A DNA stretch of 64,000 nt from Bathymodiolus brooksi (Eukaryota; Mollusca; Bivalvia; Mytilida; Modiolidae). Every line of letters begins with the position of its first letter. The stretch's first letter is position 1. The translations under genes were made by a program, and so were the position numbers. Location of the stretch: assembly GCA_963680875.1 (NCBI GenBank), contig OY804589.1:17814413-17878412 (forward strand). Reading direction: 5' to 3'. This document shows positions 1-12,726 of the stretch, piece by piece. The notes below the pieces were generated by a model. The model saw only the letters and a program-made list of their open reading frames with translations, was not told where the DNA came from and ran no database searches.

Positions 1-393
1 CTTCCTCTTGGTAATAACGCACACTTCCTCTTCGTATTAACTCACATTTCGTCTTAATAATGAGTTAAATTTTTTATTGGTAATAACCCACACTTCCTCT
101 TGGTAATGAGTTACATTTCCCCTTGGTAATAACTCACCTTTCCTCTTAGTAATGAGTTACATTTTCTCTTGGTAATAACTCACACTTCCTCTTGGTAATG
201 AGCTACACCTCCTCATGGTAATGAGTTACACTTAATCTTGGTGGTAACTCAGACTTCCTCTTGGTAATGAGCTACACTTCCTCTTGGTAATGAGTTACAC
301 TTCCTCTTGGTAATAACGCACACTTCCTCTTCGTATTAACTCACATTTCGTCTTAATAATGAGTTACATTTTTTATTGGTAATAACCCACACT

Positions 394-3392
394 TCCTCTT
401 GGTAATGAGTTACATTTCCTCTTGGTAATAAATCACCTTTCCTCTTAGTAATGAGTTACATTTTCTCTTGGTAATAACGCACACTTCATCTTCGTATTAA
501 CTCACATTTCGTCTTAATAATGAGTTACATTTCGTCTTGGTAATGAGTTACACTTAATCTTGGTAGTAACTCACACTTCTTCTTGGTAATAACCCACACT
601 TTCTCATGGTAATAATTCACACTTCCTCTTGGTAATGAGTTACATTTTCTCTTGGTAAGAACACACTTTCTCTTGGTAATGAGTTACATTTTCTCTTGGT
701 AATAACCCACTTTCTATTGGTAATAACCCATACTTTCTCTTGGTAATAACCCACACTTCCTCTTGGTAATGAGTTACATTTCCTCTTGGTAATAACTCAC
801 CTTTCCTCTTAGTAATGAGTTACATTTTCTCTTGGTAATAACCCACTTTCTCTTGGTAATAACCCACACTTTCTCATGGTAATAATTCACACTTCCTCTT
901 GGTAATGAGTTACATTTCCTCTTGGTAATAACTCACCTTTCCTCTTGGTAATGAGTTACATTTTCTCTTGGTAATAACTCAGACTTCCTCTTGGTAATGA
1001 GCTACACTTCCTCTTGGTAATGAGTTACACTTCCTCTTGGTAATAACGCACACTTCCTCTTCGTATTAACTCACATTTCGTCTTAATAATGAGTTACATT
1101 TCGTCTTGGTAATGAGTTACATTTTTTCTTGGTAATAACCCACACTTTCTCTTAGTAATAACCAACACTTTTCCTTGGTAATGAGTTACATTTTCTCTTG
1201 GTAATAACTCACACTTTCTCTTGGTAATGAGTTACATTTTCTCTTGGTAATAACTCACACTTCCTCTTGGTAATGAGCTAAACTTCCTCTTGGTAATGAG
1301 TTACACTTCCTCTTGGTAATAACGCACACTTCCTCTTCGTATTAACTCACATTTCGTCTTAATAATGAGTTACATTTTTTATTGGTAATAACCCACATTT
1401 TCTCTTGGTAATAACCCACACTTCCTCTTGGTAATGCGTTACATTTTCTCTTGGTAATAACTCACACTTTCTCTTGGTAATGAGTTACATTTTCTCTTGG
1501 AAATAACCCACACTTTCTCTTGGTAATAACCCCCACTTTCTCTTGGTAATAACCCCCACTTTCTCTTGGTAATGAGCTACATTGTCTCTTGGTAATAACC
1601 CACACTTTCTCTTGGTAATGAGTTACATTTTCTCTTGGTAATAACCCACACTTTCTCTTGGTAATGAGTTACATTTTCTCTTGGTAATAACCCACACTTC
1701 CTCTTGGTAATGAGTTACATTTTCTCTTGGCAATAACACACTTTCTCTTGGTAATGAGTTACATTTTCTCTTGGTAATAACCCACTTTCTCTTGGTAATA
1801 ACCCACACTTTCTCTTGGTAATAACCCACACTTCCTCTTGGTAATGAGTTACATTTCCTCTTGTTAATAACTTACCTTTCCTCTTAGTAATGAGTTACAT
1901 TTTCTCTTGGTAATAACTCACACTTCCTCTTGGTAATGAGCTACACCTCCTCATGGTAATGAGTTACACTTAATCTTGGTAGTAACTCAGACTTCCTCTT
2001 GGTAATGAGCTACACTTCCTCTTGGTAATGAGTTACACTTCCTCTTGGTAATAACGCACACTTCCTCTTCGTATTAACTCACATTTCGTCTTAATAATGA
2101 GTTACATTTTTTATTGGTAATAACCCACACTTCCTCTTGGTAATGAGTTACATTTCCTCTTGGTAATAACTCACCTTTCCTCTTGGTAATGAGTTACATT
2201 TTCTCTTGGTAATAACGCACACTTCCTCTTCGTATTAACTCACATTTTGTCTTAATAATGAGTTACATTTCGTCTTGGTAATGAGTTACACTTAATCTTG
2301 GTAGTAACTCACACTTCTTCTTGGTAATAACCCACACTTTCTCATGGTAATAATTCACACTTCCTCTTGGTAATGAGTTACATTTCCTCTTGGTAATAAC
2401 TCACCTTTCCTCTTGGTAATGAGTTACATTTTCTCTTGGTAATAACTCAGACTTCCTCTTGGTAATGAGCTACACTTCCTCTTGGTAATGAGTTACACTT
2501 CCTCTTGGTAATAACGCACACTTCCTCTTCGTATTAACTCACATTTCGTCTTAATAATGAGTTACATTTCGTCTTGGTAATGAGTTACATTTTTTCTTGG
2601 TAATAACCCACACTTTCTCTTAGTAATAACCAACACTTTTCCTTGGTAATGAGTTACATTTTCTCTTGGTAATAACTCACACTTTCTCTTGGTAATGAGT
2701 TACATTTTCTCTTGGTAATAACTCACACTTCCTCTTGGTAATGAGCTAAACTTCCTCTTGGTAATGAGTTACACTTCCTCTTGGTAATAACGCACACTTC
2801 CTCTTCGTATTAACTCACATTTCGTCTTAATAATGAGTTACATTTTTTATTGGTAATAACCCACATTTTCTCTTGGTAATAACCCACACTTCCTCTTGGT
2901 AATGCGTTACATTTTCTCTTGGTAATAACTCACACTTTCTCTTGGTAATGAGTTACATTTTCTCTTGGAAATAACCCACACTTTCTCTTGGTAATAACCC
3001 CCACTTTCTCTTGGTAATAACCCCCACTTTCTCTTGGTAATGAGCTACATTGTCTCTTGGTAATAACCCACACTTTCTCTTGGTAATGAGTTACATTTTC
3101 TCTTGGTAATAACCCATACTTTCTCTTGGTAATGACTTACCTTTTATCTTCGTAAAAATCCACTTTCTCTTTGTAATAACCCACATTTTCTCTTGGTAAT
3201 GAGTTACCTTTTCTCTTGGTAATAACCCACTTTCTCTTGGTAATAACCCACACTTTTTCATTGTAATAACTCACACTTCCTCGTGGTAATGAGTTACATT
3301 TCCTCTTGGTAATAACTCACCTTTCCTCTTAGTAATGAGTTACATTTTCTCTTGGTAATAACTCACACTTCTTTCTGGTAATGAGCTACACC
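394..3392 (+). repeat. 2,999-bp higher-order repeat, copy 1
   Basis: This block is followed directly by a near-identical copy 2,999 bp to the right. Shared landmarks include CACTTCATCTTCG near 481 and 3,480, ACATTTTCTCTTGG after TTTTTATTGG at 2,861 and 5,860, and CTTTTATCTTCG at 3,141 and 6,140. Similarity begins close to 394/3,393 and breaks near 3,413/6,412, so the junction lies within a shared stretch of about 20 bp. Differences I noticed are single bases, such as GGTAAGAACAC near 657 against GGTAATAACAC in copy 2. The period is not a multiple of 23 because 21-bp and 29-bp monomers are included. It is best read as a recent tandem duplication by unequal exchange. Confidence 0.9.
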
Positions 3393-6391
3393 TCCTCTTG
3401 GTAATGAGTTACATTTCCTCTTGGTAATAACTCACCTTTCCTCTTAGTAATGAGTTACATTTTCTCTTGGTAATAACGCACACTTCATCTTCGTATTAAC
3501 TCACATTTCGTCTTAATAATGAGTTACATTTCGTCTTGGTAATGAGTTACACTTAATCTTGGTAGTAACTCACACTTCTTCTTGGTAATAACCCACACTT
3601 TCTCATGGTAATAATTCACACTTCCTCTTGGTAATGAGTTACATTTTCTCTTGGTAATAACACACTTTCTCTTGGTAATGAGTTACATTTTCTCTTGGTA
3701 ATAACCCACTTTCTATTGGTAATAACCCATACTTTCTCTTGGTAATAACCCACACTTCCTCTTGGTAATGAGTTACATTTCCTCTTGGTAATAACTCACC
3801 TTTCCTCTTAGTAATGAGTTACATTTTCTCTTGGTAATAACCCACTTTCTCTTGGTAATAACCCACACTTTCTCATGGTAATAATTCACACTTCCTCTTG
3901 GTAATGAGTTACATTTCCTCTTGGTAATAACTCACCTTTCCTCTTGGTAATGAGTTACATTTTCTCTTGGTAATAACTCAGACTTCCTCTTGGTAATGAG
4001 CTACACTTCCTCTTGGTAATGAGTTACACTTCCTCTTGGTAATAACGCACACTTCCTCTTCGTATTAACTCACATTTCGTCTTAATAATGAGTTACATTT
4101 CGTCTTGGTAATGAGTTACATTTTTTCTTGGTAATAACCCACACTTTCTCTTAGTAATAACCAACACTTTTCCTTGGTAATGAGTTACATTTTCTCTTGG
4201 TAATAACTCACACTTTCTCTTGGTAATGAGTTACATTTTCTCTTGGTAATAACTCACACTTCCTCTTGGTAATGAGCTAAACTTCCTCTTGGTAATGAGT
4301 TACACTTCCTCTTGGTAATAACGCACACTTCCTCTTCGTATTAACTCACATTTCGTCTTAATAATGAGTTACATTTTTTATTGGTAATAACCCACATTTT
4401 CTCTTGGTAATAACCCACACTTCCTCTTGGTAATGCGTTACATTTTCTCTTGGTAATAACTCACACTTTCTCTTGGTAATGAGTTACATTTTCTCTTGGA
4501 AATAACCCACACTTTCTCTTGGTAATAACCCCCACTTTCTCTTGGTAATAACCCCCACTTTCTCTTGGTAATGAGCTACATTGTCTCTTGGTAATAACCC
4601 ACACTTTCTCTTGGTAATGAGTTACATTTTCTCTTGGTAATAACCCACACTTTCTCTTGGTAATGAGTTACATTTTCTCTTGGTAATAACCCACACTTCC
4701 TCTTGGTAATGAGTTACATTTTCTCTTGGCAATAACACACTTTCTCTTGGTAATGAGTTACATTTTCTCTTGGTAATAACCCACTTTCTCTTGGTAATAA
4801 CCCACACTTTCTCTTGGTAATAACCCACACTTCCTCTTGGTAATGAGTTACATTTCCTCTTGTTAATAACTTACCTTTCCTCTTAGTAATGAGTTACATT
4901 TTCTCTTGGTAATAACTCACACTTCCTCTTGGTAATGAGCTACACCTCCTCATGGTAATGAGTTACACTTAATCTTGGTAGTAACTCAGACTTCCTCTTG
5001 GTAATGAGCTACACTTCCTCTTGGTAATGAGTTACACTTCCTCTTGGTAATAACGCACACTTCCTCTTCGTATTAACTCACATTTCGTCTTAATAATGAG
5101 TTACATTTTTTATTGGTAATAACCCACACTTCCTCTTGGTAATGAGTTACATTTCCTCTTGGTAATAACTCACCTTTCCTCTTGGTAATGAGTTACATTT
5201 TCTCTTGGTAATAACGCACACTTCCTCTTCGTATTAACTCACATTTTGTCTTAATAATGAGTTACATTTCGTCTTGGTAATGAGTTACACTTAATCTTGG
5301 TAGTAACTCACACTTCTTCTTGGTAATAACCCACACTTTCTCATGGTAATAATTCACACTTCCTCTTGGTAATGAGTTACATTTCCTCTTGGTAATAACT
5401 CACCTTTCCTCTTGGTAATGAGTTACATTTTCTCTTGGTAATAACTCAGACTTCCTCTTGGTAATGAGCTACACTTCCTCTTGGTAATGAGTTACACTTC
5501 CTCTTGGTAATAACGCACACTTCCTCTTCGTATTAACTCACATTTCGTCTTAATAATGAGTTACATTTCGTCTTGGTAATGAGTTACATTTTTTCTTGGT
5601 AATAACCCACACTTTCTCTTAGTAATAACCAACACTTTTCCTTGGTAATGAGTTACATTTTCTCTTGGTAATAACTCACACTTTCTCTTGGTAATGAGTT
5701 ACATTTTCTCTTGGTAATAACTCACACTTCCTCTTGGTAATGAGCTAAACTTCCTCTTGGTAATGAGTTACACTTCCTCTTGGTAATAACGCACACTTCC
5801 TCTTCGTATTAACTCACATTTCGTCTTAATAATGAGTTACATTTTTTATTGGTAATAACCCACATTTTCTCTTGGTAATAACCCACACTTCCTCTTGGTA
5901 ATGCGTTACATTTTCTCTTGGTAATAACTCACACTTTCTCTTGGTAATGAGTTACATTTTCTCTTGGAAATAACCCACACTTTCTCTTGGTAATAACCCC
6001 CACTTTCTCTTGGTAATAACCCCCACTTTCTCTTGGTAATGAGCTACATTGTCTCTTGGTAATAACCCACACTTTCTCTTGGTAATGAGTTACATTTTCT
6101 CTTGGTAATAACCCACACTTTCTCTTGGTAATGACTTACCTTTTATCTTCGTAAAAATCCACTTTCTCTTTGTAATAACCCACATTTTCTCTTGGTAATG
6201 AGTTACCTTTTCTCTTGGTAATAACCCACTTTCTCTTGGTAATAACCCACACTTTTTCATTGTAATAACTCACACTTCCTCGTGGTAATGAGTTACATTT
6301 CCTCTTGGTAATAACTCACCTTTCCTCTTAGTAATGAGTTACATTTTCTCTTGGTAATAACTCACACTTCTTTCTGGTAATGAGCTACACC
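3393..6391 (+). repeat. 2,999-bp higher-order repeat, copy 2
   Basis: This is the right-hand partner of the tandem pair. It matches the preceding copy almost base for base; one difference is AACCCACAC near 6,109 where copy 1 has AACCCATAC near 3,110. It ends where GAGTTACACTTCC and then GGTACTAACTC follow, near 6,412. That continuation is absent from the end of copy 1 but is found at the ends of the related blocks near 31,375 and 36,040. Copy 2 therefore keeps the flank shared with other blocks, and copy 1 ends at the duplication junction. Confidence 0.9.
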
Positions 6392-9072
6392 TCCTCTTGG
6401 TAATGAGTTACACTTCCTCTTGGTACTAACTCACATTTCCTCTTGGTAATAGCTCACATTTCGTCTTCGTAATGAATTACAGTTTCTCTTGATAATAATT
6501 CACACTTCCTCTTGGTAATAACCCACATTTTCTCTTGGTAATAACTCACACTTCCTCTTGGTAATGAGTTAGAGTTTCTCTTGGTAATGAGTTACACTTC
6601 CTCTTGGTAATCACTCACACTTCCTCTTGGTAATGAGTTACATTTTCTCTTGGTAATAACTCACCTTTCCTCTTGGTAATGAGTTACATTTTCTCTTGGT
6701 AATAACTCACATTTCCTCTTGGTAATGAGTTACATTTTCTCTTGGTAATAACCCACACTTTCTCTTGGTAATGACTTACCTTTTCTCTTGGTAATAACCC
6801 ACTTTCTCTTTGTAATAACCCACACTTTCTCTTGGTAATAACCCACACTTCCTCTTGGTAATGAGTTACATTTTCTCTTGGTAATAACTCACACTTCCTC
6901 TTTCTCTTGGTAATAACTCACACTTGCTCTTGGTAATAATCCACACTTTCTCTTGATAATAACTCACACTTCCTCTTGGTAATGAGTTACATTTCCTCTT
7001 GGTAATAACTCACCTTTCCTCTTAGTAATGAGTTACATTTTCTCTTGGTAATAACTCACACATCCTCTTGGTAATGAGCTACACCTCCTCTTGGTAATGA
7101 GTTACACTTCCTCTTGGTAGTAACTCACACTTCTTCTTGGTAATAATCCACACTTTCTCATGGTAATAATTCACACTTCCTCTTGGTAATGAGTTACATT
7201 TCCTCTTGGTAATAACTCACCTTTCCTCTTGGTAATGAGTTACATTTTCTCTTGGTAATAACTCAGACTGCCTCTTGGTAATGAGCTACACTTTCTCATG
7301 GTAATGAGTTACACTTCCTCTTGGTAATAACGCACACTTCCTCTTCGTATTAACTCACATTTCGTCTTAATAATGAGTAACATTTCGTCTTGGTAATGTG
7401 TTACATTTTTTCTTGGTAATAACCAACACTTTCTCTTAGTAATAACTAACACTTTTCCTTGGTAATGAGTTACATTTTCTCTTGGTAATAACTCACACTT
7501 ACTCTTGGTAATGAGTTTCATTTTCTCTTGGTAATAACTCACACTTCCTCTTGGTAATGAGATACACTTCCTCTTGGTAATGAGTTACACTTCCTCTTGG
7601 TAATAACGCACACTTCCTCTTCATATTAACTCACATTTCGTCTTAATAATGAGTTACATTTTTTATTGGTAATAACCCACACTTCCTCTTGGTAATGAGT
7701 AACATTTTTTCTTGGTAATAACTCACACTTTCTCTTGGTAATAACCCACACTTCCTCTTGGTAATGAGTTACATTTTCTCTTGGCAATAACACACTTTCT
7801 CTTGGTAATGAGTTACATTTTCTCTTGGTAATAACCCACTTTCTCTTGGTAATAACCCACACTTTCTCTTGGTAATAACCCACACTTCCTCTTGGTAATG
7901 AGTTACATTTCCTCTTGTTAATAACTTACCTTTCCTCTTAGTAATGAGTTACATTTTCTCTTGGTAATAACTCGCACTTCCTCTTGGTAATGAGCTACAC
8001 CTCCTCATGGTAATGAGTTACACTTAATCTTGGTAGTAACTCACACTTCTTCTTGGTAGTAACCCACACTTTATCATGGTAATAATTCACACTTCCTCTT
8101 GGTAATGAGTTACATTTCCTCTTGGTAATAACTCACCTTTCCTCTTGGTAATGAGTTACATTTTCTCTTGGTAATAACTCAGACTTCCTCTTGGTAATGA
8201 GCTACACTTCCTCTTGGTAATGAGTTACACTTCCTCTTGGTAATAACGCACACTTCCTCTTCGTATTAACTCACATTTCGTCTTAATTATGAGTTACATT
8301 TCGTCTTGGTAATGAGTTACACTTAATCATGGTAGTAACTCACACTTCTTCTTGGTAATAACCCACACTTTCTCATGGTAATAATTCACACTTCCTCTTG
8401 GTAATGAGTTACATTTCCTCTTGGTAATAACTCACCTTTCCTCTTGGTAATGAGTTACATTTTCTCTTGGTAATAACTCAGAATTCCTCTTGGTAATGAG
8501 CTACACTTCCTCTTGGTAATGAGTTACACTTCCTCTTGGTAATAACGCACACTTCCTCTTCGTATTAACTCACATTTCGTCTTAATAATGAGTTACATTT
8601 CGTCTTGGTAATGAGTAACATTTTTTCTTGGTAATAACCCACACTTTCTCTTAGTAATAACCAACACTTTTCCTTGGTAATGAGTTACATTTTCTCTTGG
8701 TAATAACTCACACTTTCTCTTGGTAATGAGTTACATTTTCTCTTGGTAATAACTCACACTTCCTCTTGGTAATGAGCTACACTTCCTCTTGGTAGTGAGT
8801 TACACTTCCTCTTGGTAATAACGCACACTTCCTCTTCGTATTAACTCACATTTCTTCTTAATAATGAGTTACATTTTTTATTGGTAATAACCCACACTTT
8901 CTCTTGGTAATAACCCACACTTCCTCTTGGTAATGCGTTACATTTTTTCTTGGTAATAACTCACACTTTCTCTTGGTAATGAGTTACATTTTCTCTTGGA
9001 AATAACCCACACTTTCTCTTGGTAATAACCCCCACTTTCTCTTGGTAATAACCCCCACTTTCTCTTGGTAAT

Positions 9073-10713
9073 GAGCTACATTGTCTCTTGGTAATAACTA
9101 ACACTTTCTCTTGGTAATGAGTTACATTTTCTCTTGGAAATAACCCACACTTTCTCTTGGTAATAACCCCCACTTTCTCTTGGTAATAACCCACTTTCTC
9201 TTGGTAATAACCCACACTTTCTCTTGGTAATAACCCACACCTCCTCTTGGTAATGAGTTACATTTTCTCTTGGTAATAACTCACACTTCCTCTTTCTCTT
9301 GGTAATAACTCACACTTGCTCTTGGTAATAACCCACACTTTCTCATGGTAATAACTCACACTTCCTCTTGGTAATGAGTTACATTTTCTCTTGGTAATAA
9401 CTCATACTTCTTTCTGGTAATGAGCTACACCTCCTCTTGGTAATGAGTTACACTTCCTCTTGGTAGTAACTCACATTTCCTCTTGGTAATAGCTCACATT
9501 TCGTCTTGGTAATGAGTTACAGTTTCTCTTGGTAATAACTCACACTTCCTCTTGGTAATAACTCACACTTCATCTTGGTAATGAGTTACATTTTCTCTTG
9601 GTAATAACTCACATTTCCTCTTGGTAATGAGTTACATTTTCTCTTGGTAATAGCTCACACTTCCTCTTGGTAATAACCCACACTTTCTCTTGGTAATAAC
9701 TCACACTTCCTCTTGGTAATGAGTTACAATTTCTCTTAGTAATTAGTTACATTTCCTCTTGGTAATAACTCACACTTCCTCTTGGTAATAACTCACATTT
9801 TCCCTTGGTAATAACGCACATTTCCTCTTAGTAATGAGTTACATTTCCTCTTGGTAATAACTCACATTTCCTATTAGTAATGAGTAACATTTTCTCTTGG
9901 TAATAACTCACACTTCCTCTTAGTAATGAGTTACACTTCCTCTTGGTAATAACTCACACTTCCTCTTGGTAATAACCCACATTTTCTCTTGGTAATAACT
10001 CACACTTCCTCTTGGTAATGAGTTACAGTTTTTCTTGGTAATGAGTTACACTTCCTCTTGGTAATCACTCACACTTCCTCTTGGTAATGAGTTACATTTT
10101 CTCTTGGTAATAACTCACCTTTCCTCTTGGTAATGAGTTACATTTTCTCTTGGTAATAACCCACACTTTCTCTTGGTAATGAGTTACCTTTTCTCTTGGT
10201 AATAACCCACTTTCTCTTTTTAATAACCCACACTTTCTCTTGGTAATAACCCATACTTCCTCTTGGTAATGAGTTACATTTTCTCTTGGTAATAACTCAC
10301 ACTTCCTCTTTCTCTTGGTAATAACTCACACTTGCTCTTGGTAATAATCCACACTTTCTCTTGATAATAACTCACACTTCCTCTTGGTAATGAGTTACAT
10401 TTCCTCTTGGTAATAACTCACCTTTCCTCTTAGTAATGAGTTACATTTTCTCTTGGTAATAACTCACACTTCCTCTTGGTAATGAGCTACACCTCCTCTT
10501 GGTAATGAGTTACACTTCCTCTTGGTAGTAACTCACACTTCTTCTTGGTAATAACCCACACTTTCTCATGGTAATAATTCACACTTCCTCTTGGTAATGA
10601 GTTACATTTCCTCTTGGTAATAACTCACCTTTTCTCTTGGTAATGAGTTACATTTTCTCTTGGTAATAACGCACACTTCCTCTTCGTATTAACTCACATT
10701 TCGTCTTAATAAT
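9073..10713 (+). repeat. 1,641-bp tandem repeat, unit 1 (in macro-copy 1)
   Basis: The landmark GAGCTACATTGTCTCTTGG at 9,073 recurs at 10,714, and CTCATACTTCTTTCTGG at 9,401 recurs at 11,042, both 1,641 bp apart. The junction is visible at 10,707-10,716: CTTAATAATGAGCTACATTG replaces the usual CTTAATAATGAGTTACATTTCG. This odd hybrid monomer marks the crossover point. One variant between units is ACAGTTTTTCTTGG near 10,025 against ACAGTTTCTCTTGG near 11,666. Confidence 0.88.
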
Positions 10714-12726
10714 GAGCTACATTGTCTCTTGGTAATAACTAACACTTTCTCTTGGTAATGAGTTACATTTTCTCTTGGAAATAACCCACACTTTCTCATG
10801 GTAATAACCCCCACTTTCTCTTGGTAATAACCCACTTTCTCTTGGTAATAACCCACACTTTCTCTTGGTAATAACCCACACCTCCTCTTGGTAATGAGTT
10901 ACATTTTCTCTTGGTAATAACTCACACTTCCTCTTTCTCTTGGTAATAACTCACACTTGCTCTTGGTAATAACCCACACTTTCTCATGGTAATAACTCAC
11001 ACTTCCTCTTGGTAATGAGTTACATTTTCTCTTGGTAATAACTCATACTTCTTTCTGGTAATGAGCTACACCTCCTCTTGGTAATGAGTTACACTTCCTC
11101 TTGGTAGTAACTCACATTTCCTCTTGGTAATAGCTCACATTTCGTCTTGGTAATGAGTTACAGTTTCTCTTGGTAATAACTCACACTTCCTCTTGGTAAT
11201 AACTCACACTTCATCTTGGTAATGAGTTACATTTTCTCTTGGTAATAACTCACATTTCCTCTTGGTAATGAGTTACATTTTCTCTTGGTAATAGCTCACA
11301 CTTCCTCTTGGTAATAACCCACACTTTCTCTTGGTAATAACTCACACTTCCTCTTGGTAATGAGTTACAATTTCTCTTAGTAATTAGTTACATTTCCTCT
11401 TGGTAATAACTCACACTTCCTCTTGGTAATAACTCACATTTTCCCTTGGTAATAACGCACATTTCCTCTTAGTAATGAGTTACATTTCCTCTTGGTAATA
11501 ACTCACATTTCCTATTAGTAATGAGTAACATTTTCTCTTGGTAATAACTCACACTTCCTCTTAGTAATGAGTTACACTTCCTCTTGGTAATAACTCACAC
11601 TTCCTCTTGGTAATAACCCACATTTTCTCTTGGTAATAACTCACACTTCCTCTTGGTAATGAGTTACAGTTTCTCTTGGTAATGAGTTACACTTCCTCTT
11701 GGTAATCACTCACACTTCCTCTTGGTAATGAGTTACATTTTCTCTTGGTAATAACTCACCTTTCCTCTTGGTAATGAGTTACATTTTCTCTTGGTAATAA
11801 CCCACACTTTCTCTTGGTAATGAGTTACCTTTTCTCTTGGTAATAACCCACTTTCTCTTTTTAATAACCCACACTTTCTCTTGGTAATAACCCATACTTC
11901 CTCTTGGTAATGAGTTACATTTTCTCTTGGTAATAACTCACACTTCCTCTTTCTCTTGGTAATAACTCACACTTGCTCTTGGTAATAATCCACACTTTCT
12001 CTTGATAATAACTCACACTTCCTCTTGGTAATGAGTTACAGTTTCTCTTGGTAATGAGTTACACTTCCTCTTGGTAATCACTCACACTTCCTCTTGGTAA
12101 TGAGTTACATTTTCTCTTGGTAATAACTCACCTTTCCTCTTGGTAATGAGTTACATTTTCTCTTGGTAATAACCCACACTTTCTCTTGGTAATGAGTTAC
12201 CTTTTCTCTTGGTAATAACCCACTTTCTCTTTTTAATAACCCACACTTTCTCTTGGTAATAACCCATACTTCCTCTTGGTAATGAGTTACATTTTCTCTT
12301 GGTAATAACTCACACTTCCTCTTTCTCTTGGTAATAACTCACACTTGCTCTTGGTAATAATCCACACTTTCTCTTGATAATAACTCACACTTCCTCTTGG
12401 TAATGAGTTACATTTCCTCTTGGTAATAACTCACCTTTCCTCTTAGTAATGAGTTACATTTTCTCTTGGTAATAACTCACACTTCCTCTTGGTAATGAGC
12501 TACACCTCCTCTTGGTAATGAGTTACACTTCCTCTTGGTAGTAACTCACACTTCTTCTTGGTAATAACCCACACTTTCTCATGGTAATAATTCACACTTC
12601 CTCTTGGTAATGAGTTACATTTCCTCTTGGTAATAACTCACCTTTTCTCTTGGTAATGAGTTACATTTTCTCTTGGTAATAACGCACACTTCCTCTTCGT
12701 ATTAACTCACATTTCGTCTTAATAAT
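10714..12726 (+). repeat. 1,641-bp tandem repeat, unit 2, enlarged by 372 bp
   Basis: This is the second unit of the 1,641-bp pair. It is 2,013 bp long because it contains the extra 372-bp duplication (1,641 + 372). It ends at 12,726 with CTTAATAATGAGTTACATTTCG, the unbroken form of the monomer that is hybrid at 10,707. It therefore carries the original right flank. Confidence 0.86.
11651..12394 (+). repeat. 372-bp tandem duplication
   Basis: Two adjacent 372-bp units (about 11,651-12,022 and 12,023-12,394) share GAGTTACAGTTTCTC at 11,661 and 12,033. The length equals sixteen 23-bp units with one 29-bp monomer (+6) and one 21-bp monomer (-2), and both variants are visible in each unit. The corresponding place in macro-copy 2, near 22.0 kb, has only one unit. 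The duplication therefore arose after the macro-duplication, or was lost from copy 2. Confidence 0.88.
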
